Shown: positions 9,381-18,805, counted from the first letter of the stretch. The stretch is DNA of 64,000 nucleotides from Sutcliffiella deserti (GCF_020037475.1 NZ_JAIQDB010000009.1:1-64000), one strand, 5' to 3'. Numbers and translations are program-made. Notes: generated by a model from the letters alone, not told the origin.

Positions 9381-10991
9381 TTACCCATTCAAGGTTCTAC
9401 TATTCTCATTAAAATAACTACTACTCACATTTAAGTACTCGTATACCATTATCATAAACTCAATCACTAGCCTTTTTTCCGACTTCATAAAGTCTGCGCC
9501 AAGCAAGGTCTCCAACTTTTGGATGCGATGATAGAGCGTTTGCCTTACTATATAAAGCTGTTCGGCTGTTTCTTTTTTTGAACCGTTACAGGCTAAATAG
9601 ATTTTTAATGTTTCTAATAATTTCCCGTTATGTTTTTGATCATATATAATAACAGGCTCCAAGTATTCCATAACAAATTCACCTAAATCTTGATTTTTCT
9701 GCATGTAGGAAATAAGACGATAAATATGTAAATCCTCAAAAAAGGATAAATAAACTCCTTGAAGCAGCTGTTCTTGAATTTGCAGGGCTTCCCAAGAGGT
9801 CCAATAGCTCTTTGAAAATTGATCAAGGGTCTGTACATACTTGCCGATTCCTATGCGAAAAAACGGTTTTCCATGTTTATCACTTTGCCTAGCAATAATA
9901 GTATTAACCGCAACCTTGAGCCTTTCTTTCCAATTGGTCCTTTCTCTTCTGTTTAGCAGAATAACTGTTAAAGTATTTTTCATTTCAGTAAAAAAGATGG
10001 AAAATCCCTGCTGTTCAAAAATAGAACGCAACAATAAAGTGATATAGGTTTTATCAAGTGAAGGTGCATTTGCACTTAGCTTTTTACATAAAAGAACGAC
10101 CCCGCCCATGTTTAAAGGAGCTTCATGGCGACTCAGGAATCCTCTAATCGAATCTAGCGATTGCCCCCCTTCTAACCAACTACGCAGCCACTCACTCTCT
10201 TCTAGTCTCCTCTTTTCTTCTACATAGAGGCCCCTCAGCAAATGCTGGGCAAGTGCTGTGACTGTTCGATCGAGAATTAATAGATCGAACTCGCTAAAAG
10301 TCCGGTCTTTGGAAATTAAGTGGATCGTCCCATATTCTTTATCCAATACTTGGATCGATTGTTTCATATAATGACTTTCCTTTTCTTCTACGGATGACAG
10401 TGAGTTTAGAATCTCTTTGCGCTTGTGGATGGGTACACTAGGTATAAAATATCGTTCCTGTTTTTCTTTTTCATAAATAATTTGGGTGCCGATATGCTCG
10501 TGAAGGTAGGTAAGAATTTCTTCTTCTTGGGAGATGGTGAGAAGTTTTTTGTTTAAGGTTTGTGCATACATTTCCAAATCAGATACCAACTGATATTGCT
10601 GATTGATTAAAATGGAATGGATATCCTGGGTAATCTCGACAAAAGATACCTCTTCTTTAAAAAGGATAAGAGGAAACTGATGAAGATTTGCTAGTTCTAC
10701 TATTTCCTGTGGAATGATGGAAGTATACCTTCCCTTTTCAATACATAAACCTGCTGCATTACAATTAATCAACTGTTGAACAAAAGAGTAAAAAGCATCA
10801 GGCGTTTCACCAAAAGCGACCCCTGTTGATAGTATTAACTCTTGTCCATTTAGTAATTTTTCTATTTTGGTGATTTCCACCACATGAACCCATTTCACTA
10901 AACGATGAATACCTTTTTCTCCTGCAATTACTTCGGCTTTGTCAAAATGCTTACGGGTCATTATCTCCTGCAAAGAAAGCATATTCCTCAT
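9381..10991 (-). CDS. PucR family transcriptional regulator
   Basis: A 536-residue PucR-type regulator. The N-terminal PucR domain (about residues 8-125) contains HRLVKWVHVVEITKIEKLLNGQELILSTG. The C-terminal helix-turn-helix (PF13556, about 460-520) contains the family motif NGSKKETAEQLYIVRQTLYHRIQKLE, shown here in pieces such as TAEQLYIVRQTLYHRI. B. subtilis PucR controls purine catabolism. Here its position between the NCS1/pre/hyd operon and mmsA-aminotransferase suggests it senses a pyrimidine breakdown product. The ATG at 10991 has GAGGTG five bases upstream, and a TATAAT-like -10 lies at about 11039-11044. The gene lies on the same strand as the catabolic genes. Confidence 0.9.
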   Translation of the reverse strand: MRNMLSLQEIMTRKHFDKAEVIAGEKGIHRLVKWVHVVEITKIEKLLNGQELILSTGVAFGETPDAFYSFVQQLINCNAAGLCIEKGRYTSIIPQEIVELANLHQFPLILFKEEVSFVEITQDIHSILINQQYQLVSDLEMYAQTLNKKLLTISQEEEILTYLHEHIGTQIIYEKEKQERYFIPSVPIHKRKEILNSLSSVEEKESHYMKQSIQVLDKEYGTIHLISKDRTFSEFDLLILDRTVTALAQHLLRGLYVEEKRRLEESEWLRSWLEGGQSLDSIRGFLSRHEAPLNMGGVVLLCKKLSANAPSLDKTYITLLLRSIFEQQGFSIFFTEMKNTLTVILLNRRERTNWKERLKVAVNTIIARQSDKHGKPFFRIGIGKYVQTLDQFSKSYWTSWEALQIQEQLLQGVYLSFFEDLHIYRLISYMQKNQDLGEFVMEYLEPVIIYDQKHNGKLLETLKIYLACNGSKKETAEQLYIVRQTLYHRIQKLETLLGADFMKSEKRLVIEFMIMVYEYLNVSSSYFNENSRTLNG

Positions 10992-11091
10992 TTAATCACC
11001 TCATTTTTTCCGTATCCTTCATAACTAACCCTACTTTCATTATAACGTAATCTAGCTCTTAAATTATTTTAATATTCAGACATATAATAAC

Positions 11092-11134
11092 AAAAGGTGA
11101 CAGGAATCAACTTACCGATCCTGTCACCTTTATT
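11092..11134 (-). terminator. Terminator of the preT-preA-hydA-permease operon
   Basis: The perfect arms AAAGGTGACAGGA and TCCTGTCACCTTT flank a short loop, and T-rich sequence follows on the minus strand. It lies between the last small gene of the operon and pucR. Confidence 0.75.
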
Positions 11135-11254
11135 TTCTTTAATTAGTTGCTACGTTAAAATACCTCTATTAGTTTCGGTTTCTATTTTAAAAGCTGAAGT
11201 AAAGGCGATGACTCTGGCAAAGTTTAGGTCACTTTAGTGACTTTTAGCTTCTGG

Positions 11255-11400
11255 TGTCCCTAGCTGAGGATCGGAATGAAAAGGCGAAGACTCCTTGCTA
11301 AGAAATAGGGCTTAGGGAAGACCCCACAGGCGTTAGCCGAGGAGGCTTCCCATGCGCCCCGCGGACGCGAAGCCTTTCGTGGAGAGTAACAGCGGTGTTC
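11255..11400. repeat. GC-rich palindromic element, divergent copy
   Basis: Contains the family core GGGAAGACCCCACAGGCG ... GCCGAGGAGGCTTCCC ... CCCCGCGGACGCGAAG. The outer arms AAAGGC (about 11290) and GCCTTT (about 11370) can pair. It is related to the copies at 44050-44150 and 53237-53377. It sits in the gap between the operon end and pucR. Confidence 0.8.
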
Positions 11401-11408
11401 AACGAAAC

Positions 11409-11642
11409 CTAACTATTAATCGGAAAAATTAACTGGATCTCTTTTACCATTTCCTGAAATTCACCTTCATCATTAAAATCACTTGAATCCCAATTTTGTA
11501 AAATCCAGTTAACTAGTTCTTCTGGTGAGTTAAAAAATTCTCCGCTCGAATCGGCTTTTCGAATTGTAAAGCGGTTGTTGTCTTCATCAATTGTTACCTC
11601 ACACGGGTAGGCACTTTCTTTGCATTTCAATTGATATTCCAT
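11409..11642 (-). CDS. Small acidic protein of unknown function, last gene of pyrimidine operon
   Basis: A 77-residue acidic soluble protein, not recognised. It begins MEYQLKCKESAYPCEVTID, has two cysteines, a short predicted beta-rich N-terminal half and a helical C-terminal half (SPEELVNWILQNW, EFQEMVKEIQ). AAAGGAG seven bases before the ATG makes it a convincing gene. It follows the 75-residue gene by 71 bp and would be on the same transcript as the NCS1 permease. No membrane segment or catalytic motif is visible. Location suggests an accessory role, or simple hitch-hiking. Confidence 0.75.
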   Translation of the reverse strand: MEYQLKCKESAYPCEVTIDEDNNRFTIRKADSSGEFFNSPEELVNWILQNWDSSDFNDEGEFQEMVKEIQLIFPINS

Positions 11643-11713
11643 TTTGATTTGCTCCTTTCACGATGCAGTTTACATGATTTTATTCTTTCTTATCAGATTC
11701 TATGAGGGTTTTG

Positions 11714-11941
11714 TTAACATTCTTTTTTCAACTGTTCGATCAATAGAGAAGCAAAATATTTTCTTGAATCTGCATGCTTTATGTGTAAGGTTTCTTCTTG
11801 CGGTTTTTCTTTATTGGTACTGTTTTCTAATATCAAGAAAGCACCCTCTAAGTTTTCTTCTACATTCTTAATTCTAAACCCTTTATTTAGAAAAAAATCA
11901 ATTTTATCTCGCTCGGCCAAGAATTGTTGAAAATCGCTCAT
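11714..11941 (-). CDS. Small protein of unknown function next to the permease gene
   Basis: A 75-residue, highly charged, mostly helical protein (SDFQQFLAERDKIDFFLNKG), not recognised. It starts 12 bp after the NCS1 permease stop with a GGGAG sequence just upstream, so it is probably translated from the same mRNA. A second ATG three bases upstream is possible but leaves too little spacing. There is no signal peptide, membrane segment or metal motif. Confidence 0.72.
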   Translation of the reverse strand: MSDFQQFLAERDKIDFFLNKGFRIKNVEENLEGAFLILENSTNKEKPQEETLHIKHADSRKYFASLLIEQLKKEC

Positions 11942-11953
11942 CATATCTCCCCT

Positions 11954-13420
11954 TTAACTTGTAAGCTTTTTAGGCTCCTCCAGAGAGTTATCTTCCTCTC
12001 TTATAATCCAATCTCTTCCAACTGTAATCCCCAAATATTTTTCATCGTCTGGATCTAAGATTTCTGCCTGCTCGTATTTATTAAAATACCAGTATTTTGC
12101 CAGAACATAATACACACCTGCACCAACAACAAAGCCGACAACAAAAGAGTAGTTTGTTAAATAATATGCTGCCACTCCTCCTGCAATCCACGCGATAAAC
12201 CCGGCAATATTAAATCCATGAAAATATTTATATTGCCCTTCCTCTTCATACAGGTCATGTACATTCACTCTACGTTTTCTCAGAAGATAGTAATCTGCAA
12301 ATAAAATACCAACAATTGCCGATAGAATACCCCCTACAATAAGTAGCAGCGGAATCAAGATATCAAATAGGTTCCATGGTTGCACGACAGAACCGACGAT
12401 ACCTGCAATAAAAACACCTGCCCAAAAAGGAACTTTAGGTCCGCCGACATTAGAGAAAATAGTTGCAGCAGGAATGATATTCGCAGAGGCATTTGTAGAC
12501 CATTGTGCAAAGATAATCATAAGCAAAAGCACCCCAAGAATAATTCCAGAAGCCGCTTCTTGAAGGGCAACTACAGGGTCATAATTAGATACTGCAATAT
12601 AAGCAACCCCTCCTATTACCACCATAAAGGTTTGTGTGATCGGTAATGCAATCACACTGCCAACAATGCTTGATTTATTTCTTTTCAACCAGTTGCGTTC
12701 ATACTTAGGAGCTTTTATAAAGCGTGATATTGATGGAATGTCTGCAGCAAGTGTGGCCCAAAATCCCATATTACTAAAAATGACGATTAAAAATGCTGTT
12801 ACTGCCGCACCACCTGTTACTGGACTTTCAATCCATGTCCATACACTCTTTCCTTGTTCTAATGCCTTATCTGATAAAGTGGTATACATCCACGCTGAAA
12901 TAATAATAATAATCGGGGCAGCAAGATCAGCAAAACGCTCGACCGCTTTAATACCAAGTGCAGTATTGACCAACTGAACCAATGCAAAAATTAGAAAACA
13001 CACAAACCAGTTATCAAATCCAAAAAGAGTAAAGAGAATCGCGTTCATGGCCGTAGCACCGAAGAAAGTATTAATACCAAACCAGAACGATGCTGTTAAT
13101 CCACGGATAATAGAGGGAATGTGTGTGCCTATTGTGCCAAAAGGGGCTCTCATATACACAGGAAAGGACAGGCCATGCTCTATACCAATATCACCTGTGA
13201 TCGTCATGCACAGACCAATTGCCACACTTCCAATGATGGTAGCAAGTATCACCCAACCTAAAGATAAGCTTTGTACTCCCGCTCCTCCTATCGCAAAAGC
13301 CGCAAGCACAACAGCCATACCAACCCACATAACGGCAAATCCGAGCGTTCCAATTTTTCTTCCAGCATGAGAGATTGGTAACAAGTCAGGAGACTTTAGA
13401 TAACTTGTATTCTTTTTCAT
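11954..13420 (-). CDS. NCS1 family nucleobase/hydantoin permease
   Basis: A 488-residue membrane protein of the nucleobase:cation symporter-1 family, with about twelve hydrophobic segments. Family landmarks include the N-terminal DLLPISHAGRKIGTLGFAVMW region and the conserved SFWFGINTFFGATAMNAIL segment, whose aromatic and Asn residues line the substrate site in Mhp1. Given the adjacent dihydropyrimidine dehydrogenase and dihydropyrimidinase genes, uracil, thymine or dihydropyrimidines are likely cargo. Allantoin and hydantoin permeases belong to the same family and cannot be excluded. ATG 13420 has GGGGTG five bases upstream. It lies 108 bp downstream of hydA. Confidence 0.88.
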   Translation of the reverse strand: MKKNTSYLKSPDLLPISHAGRKIGTLGFAVMWVGMAVVLAAFAIGGAGVQSLSLGWVILATIIGSVAIGLCMTITGDIGIEHGLSFPVYMRAPFGTIGTHIPSIIRGLTASFWFGINTFFGATAMNAILFTLFGFDNWFVCFLIFALVQLVNTALGIKAVERFADLAAPIIIIISAWMYTTLSDKALEQGKSVWTWIESPVTGGAAVTAFLIVIFSNMGFWATLAADIPSISRFIKAPKYERNWLKRNKSSIVGSVIALPITQTFMVVIGGVAYIAVSNYDPVVALQEAASGIILGVLLLMIIFAQWSTNASANIIPAATIFSNVGGPKVPFWAGVFIAGIVGSVVQPWNLFDILIPLLLIVGGILSAIVGILFADYYLLRKRRVNVHDLYEEEGQYKYFHGFNIAGFIAWIAGGVAAYYLTNYSFVVGFVVGAGVYYVLAKYWYFNKYEQAEILDPDDEKYLGITVGRDWIIREEDNSLEEPKKLTS

Positions 13421-13451
13421 CACAACACCCCATTCTTATTGAATATAGTAA

Positions 13452-13498
13452 CCCCCGCCAATTGCTAGACCTATTCATATCCTATAGGGCAAGCAATT
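13452..13498. promoter_or_regulatory. Inverted repeat between hydA and permease gene
   Basis: CAATTGCT and AGCAATT arms are separated by about 30 bp containing CCTATTCATATCCTATAGG, itself an imperfect dyad. No T run follows on the minus strand, so it may be an mRNA processing or stability hairpin, or an operator, rather than a terminator. Confidence 0.4.
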
Positions 13499-13528
13499 AG
13501 CAGATTACAGGTATTAAAAATTTGTCAT

Positions 13529-14950
13529 CTAGATAGAGAGCGTCTCGTTCTGCTTTAATGATTTTGTTGTTCCGTACTTCTCCCGCTTCAAATATTGACC
13601 GCTTCCTGCTTTGCCTACAAACTGTTTATCACGGACGACAAATTCTCCCCTCACAAGAACTGAAACCGGTTCTCCAGTTATTTTCATCCCTTCAAAAGCG
13701 TTATAATCCACAGCCATGTGATGGGAAGCAGCAGAAAGGACTCTTTCTTTATTGGGGTCGAACAAAACCAAATCTGCATCAGCACCAACGGCAATTGTTC
13801 CTTTTTTCGGGAACATTCCAAAAAGCTTTGCTGCACGGGTGGAAATAATATCAACAAACTGATGAATCGAGATTCTTCCTTTTTTCACTCCTTCAGAAAA
13901 CAACACACTTACGCGATCTTCAATCATTGGACCTCCATTTGGAATCTTCGTAAAATCCCCTTTCCCCAAACTTTTTTGACCATTAAAATCAAAAGAACAC
14001 TGATCAGAGCCAATTGTTTGAAGTTGCCCGCTCTTCAAGGCATTCCACAATACTTCTTGATGCCATTTTTCTCGAAGTGGTGGGGACCAAACAAATTTCG
14101 CTCCTTCAAAATTCGGTCTTTTAAGATGGCTTAGGTCCAGAGTCAAATATTGGGGACACGTTTCACCCCAGATTTCCACTCCTTTGTTGCGTGCTTCCGC
14201 TATTTTCTCTACTGCATTTGCACAACTAACGTGAACAACATAAAGCTGCGAGTTTGCCAGAGAAGTGAGTTGAGCTGCTCGCCCGGTCGCTTCACCTTCC
14301 ACTTCCGGGGGTCTAGTCAAAGCATGATAGATTGGATCTGTGTTACCGTTATTCAACGCCTCCTTTGTTAAATAGTCAATCACATCCCCATTTTCGGCAT
14401 GAACCATCACGAGTGCACCAAGATCCTTGGCCGTAATTAGTGTTCGGAATAGCGTTCCATCATCTGCTTGAAAGACATTTTTATATGCCATAAATACTTT
14501 CAGGGAAGTGATGCCCTCCTCATCAATTACTTGTGGTAACTCCGCAAGTACCTTCTCATTTATTTCTCCAATCATAAGATGGAAGCCATAATCAATCACT
14601 GCTTTTTCTTTTGATTTGTTATGCCATGTTTGGATAGCATCTTTTAGTGGTTTGCCTTTTTCTGTTAGGCAAAAGTCAATAATAGTAGTTGTTCCTCCAA
14701 AAGCAGCTGCTCTTGTTCCTGATTCAAAATCATCCTTTGTTACCGTTCCACCAAAGGGCATATCGAGATGTGTATGTGGATCAATACCACCAGGGAAAAT
14801 ATAGCATCCTTTGGCATCTATTATTTCTGCATCAGTTGAAGGAAGGGTATCTCCTATGGCAGATATGGTTTCACCATCGATGAGAATGTCTGCCTCATAT
14901 TGATCACTTGCTGTTACAATCACGCCGTTTTTAATTAGTTTTTTTCCCAT
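13529..14950 (-). CDS. hydA: Dihydropyrimidinase
   Basis: A 473-residue cyclic amidohydrolase that opens 5,6-dihydrouracil or dihydrothymine to the N-carbamoyl-beta-amino acid. The metal-binding DPHTHLDMPFGGT motif is near residues 56-68. The carboxylated lysine lies in SLKVFMAYK near 150. Further metal ligands occur in MVHAENGD and YVVHVSCANA, and the C-terminal AVGADADLVLFDP is typical. Length is close to the usual 460. Its neighbours PreT/PreA (upstream, 21 bp from preA) and a beta-ureidopropionase gene support true dihydropyrimidinase rather than a hydantoinase of unrelated role. The start is ATG 14950 with AGGAGG upstream. Confidence 0.95.
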   Translation of the reverse strand: MGKKLIKNGVIVTASDQYEADILIDGETISAIGDTLPSTDAEIIDAKGCYIFPGGIDPHTHLDMPFGGTVTKDDFESGTRAAAFGGTTTIIDFCLTEKGKPLKDAIQTWHNKSKEKAVIDYGFHLMIGEINEKVLAELPQVIDEEGITSLKVFMAYKNVFQADDGTLFRTLITAKDLGALVMVHAENGDVIDYLTKEALNNGNTDPIYHALTRPPEVEGEATGRAAQLTSLANSQLYVVHVSCANAVEKIAEARNKGVEIWGETCPQYLTLDLSHLKRPNFEGAKFVWSPPLREKWHQEVLWNALKSGQLQTIGSDQCSFDFNGQKSLGKGDFTKIPNGGPMIEDRVSVLFSEGVKKGRISIHQFVDIISTRAAKLFGMFPKKGTIAVGADADLVLFDPNKERVLSAASHHMAVDYNAFEGMKITGEPVSVLVRGEFVVRDKQFVGKAGSGQYLKREKYGTTKSLKQNETLSI

Positions 14951-14971
14951 TCCCTTTAAATCCTCCTTTAT

Positions 14972-16258
14972 TTATTTTACTGTGTTCACTTCCGTCTGTT
15001 TGAGCATTCCTATTGCGCTTTGTCTTTCGTTCCAGGTCATTGCAGGCATATCATGTGGTAGTTCCACCATTGAGATCGCATCATCCACCGGACATACGAT
15101 GGAACATAAATTACAGCCAACACAATCTTCTTCGCGCACCTGAACATAAGATGCTCCTGATGAATCCTTTAACATATCGATACATTGATGCGAGGTATCC
15201 TCACAGGCAATGTGACATTTATTGCAGTTTATACAGGTGTCCTGATTAATTCTTGCAACAATTTTATAGTTAAGATCTAAGTTACCCCAATCTGAATACC
15301 TCGGAACTGATTTTCCTACAAGATCCATGACAGATTGTATTCCCTTTGTATCTAAATAATTGGACAATCCGTCTATCATATCATCCACTATCCGAAACCC
15401 ATGGTGCATTGCGACTGTACAAATCTGGACACCCGTTGCACCCATCAGCATGAACTCCACTGCATTTTGCCAATCTGTTACTCCACCCATGCCAGAGATT
15501 GGCACATTAATTCTTGGGTTTCTTGCACACTCTCCGACCATGTTTAGTGCAATTGGCTTCACCGCAGGACCACAATAGCCTCCATGCGCCCCTTTTCCTG
15601 CAACATGAGGAATGGTGTTCCAGCTCTCCAAATCGACACCTGCTAGACTGTTAATCGTATTGATCATACTTATTGCGTCTGCGCCCCCGCGAACTGCTGC
15701 CTCAGCCGTAACGGTAATATCTGTTATGTTAGGTGTAAGCTTAACGATTACCGGTGTATTGGCAACCTCTTTGGCCCAATAGGTTTGCTTTTCGACAAGT
15801 TCTGGAACCTGACCAGAAGCTGATCCCATTCCTCGTTCTGCCATTCCATGAGGACAACCAAAGTTTAACTCCAGCCCATCCACTCCTACTGCCTCTACTT
15901 TCTTCACAATTTCATGCCACTTTTCTTGGCTAGGCTCCACCATTAAGGACGCAATTAATGCTCGATCCGGAAATCGTTTTTTTGTTTCAGCAATTTCTTT
16001 TAAATTCACTTCAAGTGGACGATCTGTGATCAGTTCAATATTATTGAATCCTGCCACTCTTTGCCCGTTAAAGCTTACTGCCGCAAAACGTGAAGATACA
16101 TTTAGAATAGGATCTCCAAGTGTCTTCCAAACGGCTCCACCCCAACCAGCCTCAAACGCTCGCTGCACTTGATAACCTGAATTGGTGGGTGGTGCACTTG
16201 CCAGCCAGAATGGATTTGGTGATTTAATTCCTGCTAGATTTATCGATAAGTCTGCCAT
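14972..16258 (-). CDS. preA: NAD-dependent dihydropyrimidine dehydrogenase subunit PreA
   Basis: A 428-residue protein with an FMN-binding dihydroorotate-dehydrogenase-like TIM barrel (about 1-310) and two C-terminal 4Fe-4S ferredoxin motifs, CINCNKC near residue 340 and CVGCNLC near 381. The active-site cysteine is in GGYCGPAVKP. With PreT it reduces uracil or thymine to the dihydro form using NADH. ATG 16258 has a GGGGGG sequence six bases upstream and matches the family start MADLSINLAGIKSPNPF. It begins 24 bp after preT and precedes hydA, so these genes form one operon. Confidence 0.95.
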   Translation of the reverse strand: MADLSINLAGIKSPNPFWLASAPPTNSGYQVQRAFEAGWGGAVWKTLGDPILNVSSRFAAVSFNGQRVAGFNNIELITDRPLEVNLKEIAETKKRFPDRALIASLMVEPSQEKWHEIVKKVEAVGVDGLELNFGCPHGMAERGMGSASGQVPELVEKQTYWAKEVANTPVIVKLTPNITDITVTAEAAVRGGADAISMINTINSLAGVDLESWNTIPHVAGKGAHGGYCGPAVKPIALNMVGECARNPRINVPISGMGGVTDWQNAVEFMLMGATGVQICTVAMHHGFRIVDDMIDGLSNYLDTKGIQSVMDLVGKSVPRYSDWGNLDLNYKIVARINQDTCINCNKCHIACEDTSHQCIDMLKDSSGASYVQVREEDCVGCNLCSIVCPVDDAISMVELPHDMPAMTWNERQSAIGMLKQTEVNTVK

Positions 16259-16282
16259 GATTTCCCCCCTCACTCCTGAGTA

Positions 16283-17650
16283 TTATGCTGTTTCTGTTAC
16301 TCTTTTTACTAACCGTTCATACAAAGCGTATGCCGTCTGCTTGCCTTGTTCCGCTGCAGTGACAACCATTGCTTCCCCTTGGCCTTTTCCAAACACAACA
16401 TCGCCACAGGCATAAACTTTTTCATGCGAGGTTGCATGCGTGTGTTTGTTAATTTTGACTACACCGTCATCATGTTCCAGCCCAAATTGATTAAAGAGGG
16501 GAGTATACCGGGTCTGGCCGATTGCCTTTATAACAACATCCACTTTAAGGAGAAATTCAGAGCCTTCCACCTTAACGGGTCGTCTTCTACCATCCGAACC
16601 CTGACTGCTAAGTTCCATCTGCACACATTCAATATGAGTTACTTCTCCTTTTTCATTTCCAATAATTCGGTTAGGTGCCGTTAACCAACGGAATTCCACC
16701 CCATCCTGCTTTGCAAATTCATATTCAAAATCATAAGCACTCATCTCTTCAAGTGTTCTTCTATAAAGGACCTTTACGTTTTCCGCTCCTAGCCTAACTG
16801 AGCAGGTTGCACCGTCTATTGCAGTATTTCCTGCGCCAATGACAACCACATTTTTCCCCTTAAATTTATCTGAGATGGTATTTGTTTTTGTTTCCTTTAC
16901 AAAATCAATGGCGTCATAAACTCCTTTTAGCTCCTCCCCTTCAATTCCCAACATCGGCACACTTGCCATACCAACAGCTAAAATAACCCCATCGTATGCT
17001 TCAAGAATTTCTTCTACTCCTATATCCACGCCAACTTTTGTATTAGTTCTTATCTCCACATCCAAACTCTTCACTTGTTCCACTTCCCAATAGGACACAC
17101 GTTTTGGTAAACGAAAGGAAACTATCCCATACGTATTCAATCCTCCAGCTTCTTCCTCAGCTTCAAAAATGGTTACTTGAAAACCGAGTAAGGCTAATTC
17201 CCTTGCAGCAGAAAGTCCTGCGGGACCTCCTCCAACGACAGCGATTTTCTTACCATTCGGCATCCCTTTTTCAAAAAGAACCTGCTCATTTTTTATTGCC
17301 CAATCTGTTGCATACCTTTGAAGGTCCCCAATAACAATTGGCTTGGTATGATGATTAAGAACACAGGCCCCTTCACATAATTCCTCGGTTGGACATACTC
17401 TTGAACAGCTTGCCCCTACTGGATTAGCCGACATAATGGTTTTGGCTGAACCTTTTAAGTTTCCTGATGCGATTTTTTTAATGAATGATGGAATATCGAT
17501 ACTTGTAGGACAGGCCACAGTACAGGGAGCGTCATAGCAATAAAGGCAGCGGTTAGCCTCTTCCATTGCTTCTCTGTCGGTTAAGCCTGGTTTAACTTCC
17601 AAGAAATTCAAAGAAAGGTCTTTGTAATCAATTCTATTAGCGGATTTCAA
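16283..17650 (-). CDS. preT: NAD-dependent dihydropyrimidine dehydrogenase subunit PreT
   Basis: A 455-residue flavoprotein subunit related to glutamate synthase small subunit. Two cysteine clusters near the N-terminus (C35, C38, C43, C47 and C82, C86, C92, C96) bind 4Fe-4S centres. A Rossmann motif GGGPAG at about 140-145 binds FAD, and a second one, VVIGAGNTAIDGA, binds NAD(H). It passes electrons from NADH to PreA. The start is TTG 17650 with AGGAG nine bases upstream. It is the first gene of the preT-preA-hydA-permease operon and is separated from the beta-ureidopropionase gene by a likely terminator. Confidence 0.95.
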   Translation of the reverse strand: MKSANRIDYKDLSLNFLEVKPGLTDREAMEEANRCLYCYDAPCTVACPTSIDIPSFIKKIASGNLKGSAKTIMSANPVGASCSRVCPTEELCEGACVLNHHTKPIVIGDLQRYATDWAIKNEQVLFEKGMPNGKKIAVVGGGPAGLSAARELALLGFQVTIFEAEEEAGGLNTYGIVSFRLPKRVSYWEVEQVKSLDVEIRTNTKVGVDIGVEEILEAYDGVILAVGMASVPMLGIEGEELKGVYDAIDFVKETKTNTISDKFKGKNVVVIGAGNTAIDGATCSVRLGAENVKVLYRRTLEEMSAYDFEYEFAKQDGVEFRWLTAPNRIIGNEKGEVTHIECVQMELSSQGSDGRRRPVKVEGSEFLLKVDVVIKAIGQTRYTPLFNQFGLEHDDGVVKINKHTHATSHEKVYACGDVVFGKGQGEAMVVTAAEQGKQTAYALYERLVKRVTETA

Positions 17651-17718
17651 TGAAACATCTCCTTTCTATATGATCAATTATTGGTAAAGGCGGTTTGTGC
17701 ATTGAAAAGAGCCATGGT

Positions 17719-17802
17719 AAAAAAGAGATAACTCTTCGATGTGTCCCCTTCATCTCGAAAGTAAATTAGGTCACAAATGTTACGAAAGAGTTATCCCTTT
17801 TT
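17719..17802. terminator. Long-loop inverted repeat between beta-ureidopropionase gene and preT
   Basis: AAAAAGAGATAACTCTT at 17720-17736 and AAGAGTTATCCCTTTTT at 17786-17802 are near-perfect complements around a loop of about 50 bases. On the minus strand the stem is followed by T-rich sequence, so it probably ends the beta-ureidopropionase transcript or reduces read-through into preT. Confidence 0.65.
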
Positions 17803-17808
17803 GGCCTT

Positions 17809-18699
17809 TTACGGCAAAAGTGCTGTCATTTCTTCATAGGTTTCTGGTCTTCTATCACGATAAAACTGCCACACATCTCTCACTTCGCGTATTAATTTTT
17901 TGTTCATCTCACCGATGATTACTTCATCCTGGTCACGACTTCCTACAGATACAAAGGTTCCTCTAGGGTCTACTAAATAGGATTGACCATAGAATTCTCC
18001 CATTTTCCACGGACTTTCCACGCCAACTCTGTTTATTGCTCCTACATAATAGCCATTTGCTACAGCATGTGCTGGCTGCTCTAGCTTCCACAAATACTCA
18101 GATAGACCTGCAACAGTAGCCGATGGATTGAAAACAATTTCGGCTCCCTTTAATCCGAGTAATCTTGCTCCTTCTGGAAAATGGCGATCATAGCATATGT
18201 AGACACCTACCTTGGCGTATGCTGTATCAAATATCGGGTAACCCAGGTTTCCTGGTTTAAAGTAGAACTTCTCCCAGAATCCATGTCCCTGATCCCCCAC
18301 ACCAACCTGAGGAATATGCTGCTTACGGTACTTCCCTAAGTAGCTGCCGTCTGCATCAATCACTGCAGCGGTATTATAATAAGTTGCGATTCCTTCGCGC
18401 TCATAAATTGGAAGCACAATAACAACCTCTAATTCTTTAGCCAGCTCTTGAAACAGCTTTGTTGTAGGGCCATGCGGAATTTCCTCGGCTGCCTCATACC
18501 ATTTAGAATTTTGTTCACTGCAAAAATACGGTCCATAAAAAATTTCCTGCAAGCAGATAATTTGTGCACCCTTGGCCTTTGCTTCTCGTACTAATTTAAT
18601 GTGCTTTTCAATCGCAGCTTTTTTATGGGCTTCTACAGGTTCATTTCCGTCCACATCATTAGAAGCTTGAATTAACCCTATTTTCACTTTGTCGGACAT
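17809..18699 (-). CDS. Beta-ureidopropionase (N-carbamoyl-beta-alanine amidohydrolase)
   Basis: A 296-residue nitrilase-superfamily amidohydrolase. The catalytic triad is visible as E52 (CLQEIFYGPYF), K126 (YRKQHIP) and C169 (VYICYDRHFPE). It hydrolyses N-carbamoyl-beta-alanine to beta-alanine, CO2 and ammonia, the step after HydA. Related N-carbamoylputrescine amidases have a similar sequence, but the pre/hyd context supports the pyrimidine role. ATG 18699 has AGGGGG about eight bases upstream; the 50 codons of open frame before it are not used. A dyad at 18806-18829 lies upstream. Confidence 0.92.
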   Translation of the reverse strand: MSDKVKIGLIQASNDVDGNEPVEAHKKAAIEKHIKLVREAKAKGAQIICLQEIFYGPYFCSEQNSKWYEAAEEIPHGPTTKLFQELAKELEVVIVLPIYEREGIATYYNTAAVIDADGSYLGKYRKQHIPQVGVGDQGHGFWEKFYFKPGNLGYPIFDTAYAKVGVYICYDRHFPEGARLLGLKGAEIVFNPSATVAGLSEYLWKLEQPAHAVANGYYVGAINRVGVESPWKMGEFYGQSYLVDPRGTFVSVGSRDQDEVIIGEMNKKLIREVRDVWQFYRDRRPETYEEMTALLP

Positions 18700-18805
18700 T
18701 CTATTACCCCCTTTATGAATAAATAAATGCTTACTAAAAAATAGTTTTAAAATATTTAGAATAGTATGAACTTTATGTATATTGTACTGTCTTCTTAAGA
18801 GTATT

